From contig MU394074.1 of NCBI GenBank assembly GCA_022578605.1, positions 372,001 to 436,000 of the forward strand: DNA of 64,000 nt, given 5' to 3'. Of the stretch, positions 35,629-45,478 are shown in pieces; position 1 is the stretch's first letter; the number at the start of each line of letters is the position of its first letter. A program made the translations under genes and the position numbers. The stretch is from Camillea tinctor (lineage: Eukaryota; Ascomycota; Sordariomycetes; Xylariales; Xylariaceae). The notes below the pieces were generated by a model, which was not told the origin of the DNA, did no database searches, and was given only the letters and a program-made list of their open reading frames with translations.

Positions 35629-37725
35629 ACTGCAACATATGAAGACTTGCAACATATTAAGAACTTCGGTTCTATAAGACCGCTGCCAACACCGTATCTC
35701 TAATAAAGGATACGAGTAATGCTTGTGATAAGACGGCATACTGATCCGTGATATAACTTACCCATCAATACCTAGTTAATACTATATTCAAACACCTTTG
35801 CGAAGTTCACTCATGAGATAAATCACCAACAAGACCCTTGAACATTGGCGTTGCTCGTAAATTCGACATCGTTCTCGTATTCTCTTGAATCTTTTTCATT
35901 TCCTTGGAACACAGTCGATATAGCTACCCGATTAAGATCTAGAATCACATCATCAGCTCTTACTATCCATGAAGTTGTTACATAAGGTCTAAGATGATCA
36001 TTTCCTTCATAGTTTAATGCGTATGGATAATATATTGAGATTTTACGAATGTTGTCTTGGAGGCTTTGTCTTACGCTATACACATTACACTTGGCCTGGA
36101 TCTTTTGTAGCCCTTTAATAATAACTCTACAGCTCACTCTTCAATAAACGGCAGTTCTGTGACGATCTCGGACGATTGACAGTCCCGATGCCGCTCTCTC
36201 GCGCGCCGAGATGAACATGAAAATCGAGAGCCGACAAGCTCCCATACTCCGGGTCCCCAGAAAAGCTGTCTTGTTATGCATTGCCGATCCTGATCGGCCA
36301 ACTATACGCCGCAGTTTCCGCATCTATTTATATCGTCCCAGCCAGTATAACATTACAATATGTAGAGTTTGGTAGAACGGCTTATACGGAATGATGTTCG
36401 CGCTTGGTCTTGGTTCTTACCTAATGTTATCCTTTCTTTACTTGAAACTAAATACTATATTCTTGGCTGTCAGCTCGTGATGGTCGTCGGAGTCGTGAAC
36501 ATTATAGTAAATAAGGTTATTATCAGCATGTTACCCACCTATATGATACCTTGGCTGGTGATAGTTCAGGCTTGTCGCTCTATACTAGAAGACAAGATGT
36601 TTCCTATTTCTACTAGCTGTCACGCGATGTCAATTAAGCTCTTGTCTCGTTTTAGGTACCTATGGACTATCGCCTGTAAATTCCCCGTGATGTCATGTTT
36701 CAAAATTCCATTGTATACACTGGTGCCGATCATGCCGTGCGGCTGGGGGAATGGACAGTTTCTAGAAATAGCATAATAAGTACCCTGCGTATTAATTATA
36801 CCTATAGTGTGCCTGAATATCTACACCACATAAGTCTGTAGTGTAGTGCATGGGAAATATGCTTAACACCAACACGTGCCAGGTCTTAATGGTCGTAGTA
36901 AACGCGCGAGCACCCCTCGGTATATCTACACTAGCATACATGGTATACACTATCATCATTCTATATGGTGTTAGAGTGCACGATAGAGAAGGCTTAATAT
37001 ATAGTATACATACGACTAACATCGTCCCCCTGAGTGCATTGATCACTATAGAGTCTGACGATGTGACTCTGAACCTAGAAGGCGGGTCGCAGATTGTCTC
37101 AAAATGGCACTCAATCCCGAACTCCAGGTAGTTCAGCTTTATGCACAGATCATACTGCCAAGATGGCAACTACCGTAACCCATTCAAGAAGTGCCAGGCA
37201 TGCCCTGGGCTAGTATATCCTAGTCGATGACAGTTTAGGCGCGACGACTTTCTTTGATCCTGTAAGCTCAGTCTCCCCACCCACGTGTAAGAGGACTATC
37301 CTCCTGCCATCTTGAGATATGGCGAAGCTGAGAACCAAGATAACCCACCTTAAGTGTAAATAATAAGACAGGCAACGTGCACCGCCGCGGCGGCCCTAGT
37401 GGGCAAAGGGGATTCGACCATGGTTGACCCTAGTGAGCTTACAGAATCGTGGAGAGAACCCCTGCTCCTTTTCCCATCGGTGGAAGTGCGATCGGCATGT
37501 TCTGATCTCTAATAGTGTTGGAGTTCGGATGCGATGCGGCTTGCGAACGGAAACCTCACGTCTGACTAGGCCGCTCGATATCTACGAGCGCAACATACAT
37601 AAGTAGCCTCGTTCATCCCATTGTGAGCTCAAATTCTCTCGATATCACCACCATCATCGTCATCTTTCATCCACGGCCTTGTTCACAATCTCAAGAAGCA
37701 TACTCAATACGAATTCACATTCACC
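35629..37725. other. Gene-poor stretch and NLP promoter
   Basis: Frames at 35823-36137 (minus), 36369-36776 (plus) and 36850-37131 (plus) are open but lack recognisable domains, and both strands overlap at 36.8-37.1 kb. A small GC-richer patch at 36,150-36,310 contains a CCGATCCTGATCGG palindrome. The last 150 bp are the leader of the NEP1-like gene. Confidence 0.4.
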
Positions 37726-38563
37726 ATGCGTTCCAGCCAGATCTTCACCCTGCTCGCCACCGGCCTTAGTGTTATCGCGTCGCCTATCCAGCTGCGAGAT
37801 GTCATTTCCCATGACGCGGTTGTTGGCTTCGCTGAGGCTGGTTCAGCTGTTGCGCTCAAATTTAAGCCATGGCTAAAGGTTGTCAACGGCTGCGTGCCGT
37901 TCCCCGCCGTCGATTCCGACGGCAACACTAGGTGAGTTGAAGTCGTGTGTTCCAAAGCATACTGTGAAAGTATCTCCGCTAACATAATTGTTTTTTTCCC
38001 TAATAGTGGAGGTCTAAAGCCGAGTGGTAGCTCCAGCGGTGGCTGCAGCAGCAACACCGGCCAGGTCTATGCCCGAGCCAAGGAGTACAATGGCAAGTAC
38101 GCCATTATGTATTCATGGTATGTCTTCTATCCGACTCTTCCGCGAGTAGCTCATCATATAATTGGCAAATACTCACTAAATTACCAACAGGTACATGCCG
38201 AAGGACTCCCCCTCGACTGGACTTGGTCACCGTCATGACTGGGAGGCCGCCGTAGTGTGGCTCGACAGCGCTGACGCTCAGAACATTGTTGGTCTATCCA
38301 CCTCCGCTCACGGTGATTTCGATACCATCACTAGCAATTACCCACTTGACGGAACCCGTCCCAAGATCCGGTATTATAGCGACTGGCCTGTGAACCACCA
38401 GCTCGGTACCACGGACGAAAAGGGTGGTGAACAGCCCCTCATCGAGTGGGAGAACCTGACCCAGGCCGCTCGCGATGCGCTTACCAACACCGACTTTGGA
38501 AGCGCCAACGTGCCTTTCAAGGATGCCAACTTCGACAACAACCTCTCCAAGGCTTCCCCCTAG
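37726..38563 (+). CDS. NEP1-like protein (NPP1 family), type 1
   Basis: Secreted NLP, a family whose cytolytic members permeabilise plant plasma membranes by binding glycosylinositol-phosphorylceramide sphingolipids; others are non-cytolytic. Exons: 37726-37931, 38007-38117 and 38191-38563; frames close to 229 residues. A signal peptide covers about residues 1-19, followed by a short pro-like segment. Two cysteines in the expected places (GCVPFP and GGCSS) define type 1 with one disulfide. The family heptapeptide GHRHDWE is complete, immediately after the second intron, and the acidic residue in VVWLD is present. Length and motifs are normal, so the gene looks intact. It converges with the UbiA relic and lies among other secreted proteins. 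Intact sequence does not prove cytolytic activity. Confidence 0.95.
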
Positions 38564-38833
38564 ATTGTACACACGGGAATTACGGGGATATGGTAGTGGT
38601 GCTTCTTTTTTTTCGCTCTCTTTTTAACTGTACATATTTTTGACCTTCACATACTTGCAACTTTGTGTATATATAAGGGATTTCAGAATGAATATATATG
38701 ATGGATTTGTTTATCAAATATCGCATGCTTCAAATTTGATATGTGATTTCTTTTCTCGAGACAACATAAGCCCAATATATATAAACACCAGAGGTAAATC
38801 TTGTACAGCTACCCTATGTCATCAAAACCAGGT

Positions 38834-39882
38834 TTAAGCCAGCGGCCGGCTGAAGGCTGGAAGCAAATATATGAAAGCCATCCACAGACACCACAGCTTC
38901 CAGACCATCTCGTCATACCACTGTTTGCGTTGACAAACTGTCAAGACCGCCATGGCTCCACCGACGCTTAGGAGCCCTACCCAGGCTAGCATGACCGCAT
39001 TCCAAAAGATCAGACATGCTAGTGACCAGAACACTGTAAGAAGAGCGAGTACTATACGGGTCGCCATTTCTGGGTAGGTCAGGGGCAGTGTCTTGCGGTC
39101 CCGAGCCCTGTCGCCAGCCATATCCGGGAAGTCCTAGCAAAGATTGTAGTCGCGACAACCGCGGCCGTCAGCACCAACCAGCGACATATGTCGTCAGAGA
39201 GACCGTCATGCCCACCCACCAGCACACTGACAGCGCCCCAGCCGAATCAGGCGATTCCCCCAGCGTTGATAACGTTGCGTTGGAATGGACCAGCACTCGC
39301 GCCATCGAGGTCATTATATAGCCAGATGAGCGTCAGGATCGTCGCACTAGGCAAGCTGGCTCCGCACAGAAAGCTAAAGCTAACAGCTAGGGGCACAAGA
39401 GCCCTCAGTATAGATTCAGCTTCATTCTGTGTGATGCGGCCGGCCGGCATTGGTCTCCAGGGCTTGTTGTTTCTGTCCTCTATCACAGACGGCCCTAAGC
39501 GCTGGTTTGCGATGTTTTGGACTAGCAGATGAACCCATATCCACGCCTGCATGCCGAAGAACTTCACCAATATGGTGAAGGGATTTTGTTCTTGAGAGTA
39601 TGTGGTAGCTGATGTAGTCCCAAAGGGATACATATACAGCGTTGTGGCGATGGCAAAGACAGTCTGAGGGAGTACTATGGTTTTGAAGTCACTCTTCATG
39701 AACAGGAAGAGTGTATTTAGGTGATATAAAATTGAACGAGACTCCGCAAAGAGATCATATATTAGTGTACCTTGACTAGGAATTATACTTGACGGAGGGT
39801 ATTACGGTCATACCTTGATGAGCAAAGGTTTCCTCTTGGCCTGAAAGTCCTGTTCCTTCATAGTGTATAGTTGAGTTGTCAT
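38834..39882 (-). pseudogene. Disrupted UbiA-family prenyltransferase/terpene-cyclase-like gene
   Basis: Polytopic membrane protein of the UbiA superfamily, whose fungal members prenylate aromatics or cyclise terpenes (Fma-TC type). The likely start is ATG 39882. The main segment carries SDFKTIVLPQTVFAIATT and the active-site region VIEDRNNKPWRPMPAGRIT, and the second half has DFPDMAGDRARDRKTLPL. The frame is broken three times: exon 1 (39882-39814) does not join the main segment in phase over only about 40 bp; an in-frame TGA at 39247-39249 interrupts a helix that stays homologous-looking on both sides; and a one-base shift near 39,133-39,137 precedes the second motif. The 3' end is a normal TAA at 38834. 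It is most likely a recent pseudogene. An intron hiding the stop is unlikely because the interrupted stretch reads as a membrane helix. Confidence 0.8.
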
Positions 39883-41244
39883 GATAAAGTTGATAACCTA
39901 AGGCTGGTCAAAAATTGACTTGATCTTTCAGCTTAGTGATACATACCACTAAGGAAGCTTCCAAGAAATATAAAAGAGATACAGACTTGCCGTATTTATG
40001 TTCTATACCCTTCACTGCCTGCCTCAAAAAAAAACCAGGAATCCTAGCTCTTGCAATCTTCATCTAAGACGTGTTCCAAGAGGTACGGCCGTAAATGCTA
40101 ATCCAATACCCATAGAGGAGCATACAGCACTTACAGTCTATCCACATTACAAAATAATATGCCATAATCATACTTAATACTAAAGAGCCGTGTCACATGT
40201 CTGGGACATCTCATCACAAGGACACTTACACTATACAACATCGCGGTATAATTTTAGTAGAAAGGGGAATAGGTACATCTTGGCCTTTGACACTTGTCAT
40301 ACTACAAATCACGTAGAATTATGCGGTGATAAGTAGGTAGTGACCTAGTTTATGGTATAGAGATGAGTTAGTGAGACTGATATTTTGTTTGCGAAACATG
40401 GCATATCTGAAGGAAGGCGGCGATCCCGTACAGATAAACTTCACTAGCCACTCACAATACCCCAGATGAGTTATTCTACAAATTGAGAAATGGTCCGTTT
40501 GTAAACAGCTATACTACTATAGGGGGTTCTGGATTTTCAAAATACAGGGCTTGGACAACTTAGATATATATAGGTTACGTATAGTATGCACTTCTCCCCC
40601 CTTTATAAACATTCTCGTAGATATCAACGAAACTTGTAAATGCACATTCGTTTTATAAAAGTACTAGGCTGTAATCCATAGCCCCTATTCTTTCCTTTTC
40701 TATTTTACAAAATGTATAGCCCTACCACTAAGTAGCAACATACGACTGACAATTCTTATGTCTTAGAAAATATCCACACGCATTAGGTCTCACATGATAA
40801 GACGTCCAACTTCCCTTTTCATCCCTTTAAATTGTAGGTTTATAGCCAATCTCAGATTTTCGATCGTCATTGATTGTATTCTAACACGGCCCTACTGCAT
40901 TTGGCGTCACCTATTAACCTAGTTTTCACATCACAGCAAATCGGCACTATAGTTAAATAAAACCAGCAGAGAACACACCGGAGTATTGGACACAAATTGT
41001 ACAACCCCAGCTTGGTGTAATACAAAAATGATATCACGCTATACTTGTCACTTCTTATTTCCTATTTTGGAAAGCTATCCATATTGAAGTGGGAATATTA
41101 GCATTAGCCCCCTACCAAACCTATTTCCCTACCAGCTCAACGACCACAATCAACACAAGACTTTTTGAAATTAGTTCCATCAAATTTCATACGCGAATGG
41201 AACATAAGAACAACAACCCGCTTCTTTCTCCCCCCAACATCTCA
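39883..41244. other. Gene-free boundary between accessory and core regions
   Basis: About 1.4 kb of AT-rich DNA with no credible frame. Immediately after it, base composition rises and housekeeping genes begin. Confidence 0.5.
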
Positions 41245-42432
41245 TCAAAACCCCATCCTAATACGCTCCCGGCTCGCAAGTTCCTCCAGCAGCAGCATCT
41301 CCCGGATCTCCTCGTCGTAAAGGCGCTGGCTGAGCGCCTCCTCGCGAATAGCGGAGGCGAAGGCCTCGTCGCTGAGACCGACCTGTACGCTATCGGCGAG
41401 ACTGCTATCCCCGTCGCTGGAGCTAAAGCTGTATCCAGAGCCACTCGTCTCCGTCTCCGTCTCCTCCTCCTCGGTACTATCCCCCCTACTCCCTCCCCCC
41501 GATCCCTGATCCTGATCCAGTAACAAAAACCTCCTCAAGCCCGCGCGAAACCCGTTTTCGCTCTTCCTTTTCCTCTTTTTTCTTTTCCGCTTTCCCTTCC
41601 CCGCACTTCCACTCCCCCTATTCCCACTCCCGCTTCCCCCCCTCCCCGCCCTAGCAACCTCCTCCGAATCCGGACAATCCACCCCCCTTCCCGCGGCCCC
41701 CTCCTCCACAACCCCATGCACATACGACCGTGTCAAATCCCCGTACCCCCGGTCCAGCACCGAGACGACGGGGTCGGGATCCAGCCGCGTGACGCCCGCG
41801 ACGTGGGTGCGTGTCTGGTCGCCGGGGGCGCGGGCCAGGATCGAGGGGGGGGAGAGCGTGGGCGCGGCTGCGATGGTGGGTTTACTTTGGCGGGGTGGTG
41901 GGTGGTTTTTGGCGGGCTGGGGTTTGGGAAGGGGGGTGGGGGGTTGGAGGGTGATTTGTGGTGGTGGTGGGCGAGGGGAAGAGGCTGGCGGTCGTGGCAG
42001 AGATGAGGAGTTCGTTGGCGGGTTTCCCCTTTTTCTGGTGTGCGGCGGGGAGGAGCGGGGGGTGGTTTGGGGGGTCTTCTTGTCCTTGCTCTTGTGCTCG
42101 TGCTGGGGACGACTGCTTGAATGATGGCGAGGAGAACGACTATGGTGTCTTGATGACCCGTGATGATGGCGGGTGGGTGATCTATGCAAACCTCGGCCCT
42201 GAGGAGAGGTTAGGGGGTTAGGAGGGTCTTGACGCCGATTGGTAGTATTTCGGTTTCGAGCCGGTCTGGTAGGAGCTGGAGGTGTAGAGCGTGCACGCCG
42301 CTCTCGTCGATGAGAAGAGCTTCTCTCACGATGTCTGCTGCCGTGCCTGTGCCTGTGCCCGCTTCTACTTCTATGGTGGTCACGTCTTTTTGGGCTGGGC
42401 TCCCGATGGACGCAGCTATGACAATTACCCAT
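41245..42432 (-). CDS. His/Arg/Ser/Pro-rich protein with N-myristoylation motif
   Basis: Single-exon 395-residue protein of unknown function. The N-terminus MGNCHSC has Gly2 plus nearby cysteines, the arrangement of N-myristoylated and palmitoylated membrane-tethered proteins (inference). Residues about 10-190 are low-complexity and basic: Arg/His/Ser repeats (HRHRHGSRHRERSSSHRRE) and polyproline (PPPPQITLQPPTPLPKP). Next is a more ordered part (THVAGVTRLDPDPVVSVLD), then a basic cluster (KGKRKRKKRKRKSE) and an acidic Ser/Glu/Thr stretch. The C-terminal 60 residues look helical and conserved (EAFASAIREEALSQRLYDEE). Opposite-strand frames here are artefacts of GC-rich low complexity. The start is supported by the acylation motif. 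Confidence 0.75.
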   Translation of the reverse strand: MGNCHSCVHREPSPKRRDHHRSRSGHRHRHGSRHRERSSSHRRERRARSTPPAPTRPARNRNTTNRRQDPPNPLTSPQGRGLHRSPTRHHHGSSRHHSRSPRHHSSSRPQHEHKSKDKKTPQTTPRSSPPHTRKRGNPPTNSSSLPRPPASSPRPPPPQITLQPPTPLPKPQPAKNHPPPRQSKPTIAAAPTLSPPSILARAPGDQTRTHVAGVTRLDPDPVVSVLDRGYGDLTRSYVHGVVEEGAAGRGVDCPDSEEVARAGRGGSGSGNRGSGSAGKGKRKRKKRKRKSENGFRAGLRRFLLLDQDQGSGGGSRGDSTEEEETETETSGSGYSFSSSDGDSSLADSVQVGLSDEAFASAIREEALSQRLYDEEIREMLLLEELASRERIRMGF

Positions 42433-42847
42433 GGCTAGATAGTAGTTGTACTGAAGTCTGGTGAGCTGGGCCTAAATGGACTATTGATGGACTTTTGTTG
42501 ATGGGCTTTTCCGAGACTTGGGGGAAGTGATGGATCGCAGCATCAGACTTGTGAATTGGGATCTACCTAGAAGGGCATATATGTAGTATTCCTGGCATTG
42601 AATTATACCGTGATCGAGGGGATTTAGAATATTCTATGTCCCATTTCGACTCATGACTAAAGCCATTACCAGAGTTCTGGAATCAAACAACAATCACTAA
42701 GAGTCACGAGTTGTCTGTCTCTGTTTGGGATTTCGTTGTTATAGTATGTAGTCAAGATATAAACTATACACGTATTGAGTAGTAATGGTTTTTTTTTCCC
42801 GCGTAATCATGCCCAGGCCTATGAGTGTGACTTACAAACCTCCCCCT
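42433..42847. other. Intergenic region
   Basis: Upstream flank of the myristoylated-protein gene and 3' flank of MIC12 (both minus). No feature seen. Confidence 0.6.
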
Positions 42848-43749
42848 CTATAACATATTTAACTGGGTATTTTCCTTTTGGTCTACCGGGGTGTATTTCG
42901 CCGCAAGTATATCCTCCACGCTCCGCTCCATATCGTTCGATTGCTGACATCGCTGATTCAGTGCTCTCTCGATGGGTGTCATTGATACAGACTTGCCATC
43001 AAGATCGGGCTCGGACCTGTCTTTTGTCATCCCCACGATAGACTTGGTTTTCTCTAGCCCCTTTCCAATCATACCGAAAATCGAGCTCTTAGCCTCGGCC
43101 GCATTCGCATCACCTTTGTTTTCCGTTTTACGAACCGTTTCAGAAGAATCCTGCACTCTTGTATCAGCGTATGCGCTCTTTGCAGCTGCCACTACACGGT
43201 TATCCTTACTCCTCTTTGGGGCATCTTCCTTTGCCTTGTCCACCACCTTTTTCTCCACCGCAGTCTCCTTCTGGGCCTCCTCGTTGAATGCGTTGAGTGT
43301 CCTGGTCCATAGACGGGCGACGGCGGTCTCAACTCCTTCGCGCACTTCCTCCCAGTCCTTGGTCTGGACCCAGCGGACAGCACTCTCGACTTCAGAATTC
43401 CAGCGGTCCTTAGCGGTCTCGACTAGATTCGCACGCTCGGCGGCAGCAAGTTCGGCTCTCGTGGGGGGCAGGACAGGTGGTAGTGGGTCCATGATTCCGG
43501 ATATGAGGCGGGTCTGCTGGCGCAAGACGGCAGCTTGGTGTTCTCGGTTGCGTTGGTGGGCGAGAATGGAGAGGTAGGCTATGGAGAGGGTGAGGGTGAC
43601 ACCTCCGGTCTTAGCAATGAAGGTAGATAGCGTCATGAGTTAGTATTTGTCCCAAAATATAATTGTAGGCAACTGTAAAACATATAACTAGAGGAGGAAG
43701 AACTGGGAAGAAACAGAGAAGTACTTACGAAACCCGTGGTGAAGCCCAT
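42848..43749 (-). CDS. MIC12: MICOS complex subunit MIC12
   Basis: Component of the mitochondrial contact site and cristae organising system in the inner membrane. Two exons: a 21-nt first exon (43749-43729, MGFTTGF, donor GTAAGT) and 43609-42848, giving 260 residues. The joined N-terminus MGFTTGFTGGVTLTLSIAYL is characteristic of fungal Mic12. The next segment, LAHQRNREHQAAVLRQQ, follows the single membrane span. The central helix region contains TAKDRWNSEVESAVRWVQ, followed by a Lys/Glu-rich coiled region. The ATG inside the apparent longer frame (43636) lies between a TACTAAC branch site and the AAG acceptor at 43610-43612, so it is intronic. It is divergent from the bL17m gene, another mitochondrial protein. 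Confidence 0.93.
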
Positions 43750-44294
43750 GGTGGGTAATAGGTATGTCTGGGTCTAAGCTTGTGAAGCTTGTGAGGTTGT
43801 AAGGTTTTGCGCTGGAGAAGCGCTGGGGGGGGATTTTAAGTTAGTAAGAAACTCAATTGGGAAGACACTAAGAAAAGGTTAAAAAAAGGAAAAAAAGAAT
43901 AGGTATAAAGTTTAATTAATTCACCACAGTGCCTTTTTGCCAGGAGCTCAAGCCTGTGAGTGAAACTCAATCGATAAGTTCAGAAAAGTTGGGAGATGTA
44001 AATTTAAGCTCGAATGACGAAAGACGTTAATCTATGCCAAGACCTAGAAGCACGAGCCACTTATGGCGGCAGGTAAACCCGCTTACAACGATTATCGGAT
44101 TTTTACACTTAAGACAATTCTCAATTGATAATCTCATCCCACCTTAACCCATCTAACCCACCTTACCTTACCTACGATATCATACACCCTACATTACAAC
44201 CCAGTCCAATTCGGAAGAAAAAAAAGAGGTGTATGTGTGTATGTGGGTGTAAGTAAAAAGAAAAAGCAAAATACCTCGGCACTAGACCACCAAG
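43750..44294. promoter_or_regulatory. Divergent promoter, MIC12 and mitochondrial bL17
   Basis: 545 bp shared upstream region of two divergently transcribed genes for mitochondrial proteins. It includes purine/pyrimidine tracts (43,876-43,901) and no ORF. Confidence 0.6.
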
Positions 44295-44972
44295 ATGGCC
44301 GGAGGAACCGTCAAATACCGGCATCTGAGCCGCAGCTCCGCCCACCGTCAAGCCCTCCTGCGCAACCTCGTCACCTCCCTCGTGCAGCACGAGTCCATCC
44401 AGACCACCTGGCCCAAGGCGAAAGAAGCGCAGCGCATGGCCGAGAAGCTGATCACGCTCGCGAAGCGGAACAACACCACGAGCAAGCGGGCCGCCATGGG
44501 CATCCTCTACGTGCGTATCCTGCTCCTCCTTCCCCTATCCCACTCTTCCTCTAACCTGCCCTAGATCCCGCAACTCCTGCTCCCGAAGCTCTTCGGCGAG
44601 CTGCGGACGCGGTACCTGCACCGGGCGGGGGGGTACACGCGGGTACTGCGGACGGAACCGCGCTCGAACTACGACCAGGCGCCGTCGGCTCTGCTGCAGT
44701 TCGTCGACGGGCCCAAGGACCTGCGCTTCGCGATGACGGCGGCGGCGGTGGCGCGGGACCAGCGGCTCGGGCGCGCGAGCAACGAGCTGACGCAGCTCAA
44801 CCGCGCGAAGGTGACGCGGTTCCGGCCCGACGGGGAGCGCGAGTTCGCAAGCATGGTGGAGCGCGTGGGGAGGCTGGAGCTCAGCGTGCCGCGGGAGAAG
44901 CGGGAGAAGAAGATCACGGATATGAAAGAGAGGGCTGCGGAGGGGAAGGCGTGGGAGGAGGAGGTGGAGTAG
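44295..44972 (+). CDS. MRPL8: Mitochondrial ribosomal protein bL17m
   Basis: Large-subunit mitoribosomal protein homologous to bacterial L17, near the exit tunnel. Two exons: 44295-44510 and 44565-44972 (54-bp intron, GTGCGT donor), 207 residues. The N-terminal core MAGGTVKYRHLSRSSAHRQA, continuing into LLRNLVTSLVQHESIQTTWP and KAKEAQRMAEKLITLAKR, is diagnostic. The second exon has LLPKLFGELRTRYLHRAGGY, then YTRVLRTEPR. The C-terminal extension (about 70 residues, basic and acidic) is typical of fungal members. GC content is strikingly high in exon 2. The symbol follows the yeast orthologue. Confidence 0.94.
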
Positions 44973-45478
44973 GGGGGGTTAGGGAGAGGGGAAGAGGAAG
45001 AGGAAGGGGAGGGGGGAGGGAGTTATATATCATCTGCGAGGCAGAAAGCTCCTGGCATGAGGGATAGGGTGAGAAGGGGGGATACGAGCTATCATGGGAC
45101 TGAATGGTCAATACCCGCTTGTTGTGGTAGGTATTACAAGTCCAGAGTAGGTCGCTTATGAAGCTTTGTTAGACTTCTACCCGCTAAGCATCATCCCAAC
45201 GATGATGGATATTATGATGCTTGTGCAAACGAGACTTATGTACAATAGTCAGAGAGAAAGAAAAAGAAGAAGCAAAATAGCATGCTTAAAGGCACCCAGT
45301 AACACAACTTTTGTTATACGCGGCGGTATTATATAGTACTTATCAATCATCACACCACATCTATAAATATCCCGTCTGTTTATTTTCTTTCTACGCAAAC
45401 CCAACTCTGATGCCAACCAGGTTCTATGTACATACATACCGCCAACATGTCTACACACACTACGCAAAAACCCAACCC
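44973..45478. other. Intergenic region between convergent genes
   Basis: 3' flanks of bL17m and UTP25. It begins with a G/A-rich simple stretch (44,971-45,020). No gene. Confidence 0.6.

Noticed and set aside
36369..37169. Overlapping ORFs of 93-135 codons on both strands
   Set aside because: Neither strand shows motifs or consistent codon bias; the mutual overlap suggests chance openness.
41716..42438. Plus-strand ORFs opposite the myristoylated protein
   Set aside because: Shadows of GC-rich low-complexity coding sequence on the minus strand.
43610..43636. ATG at 43636 as the MIC12 start
   Set aside because: It lies between a TACTAAC branch site and the AAG acceptor; the conserved MGFTTGF start is in a separate 21-nt exon at 43749-43729.
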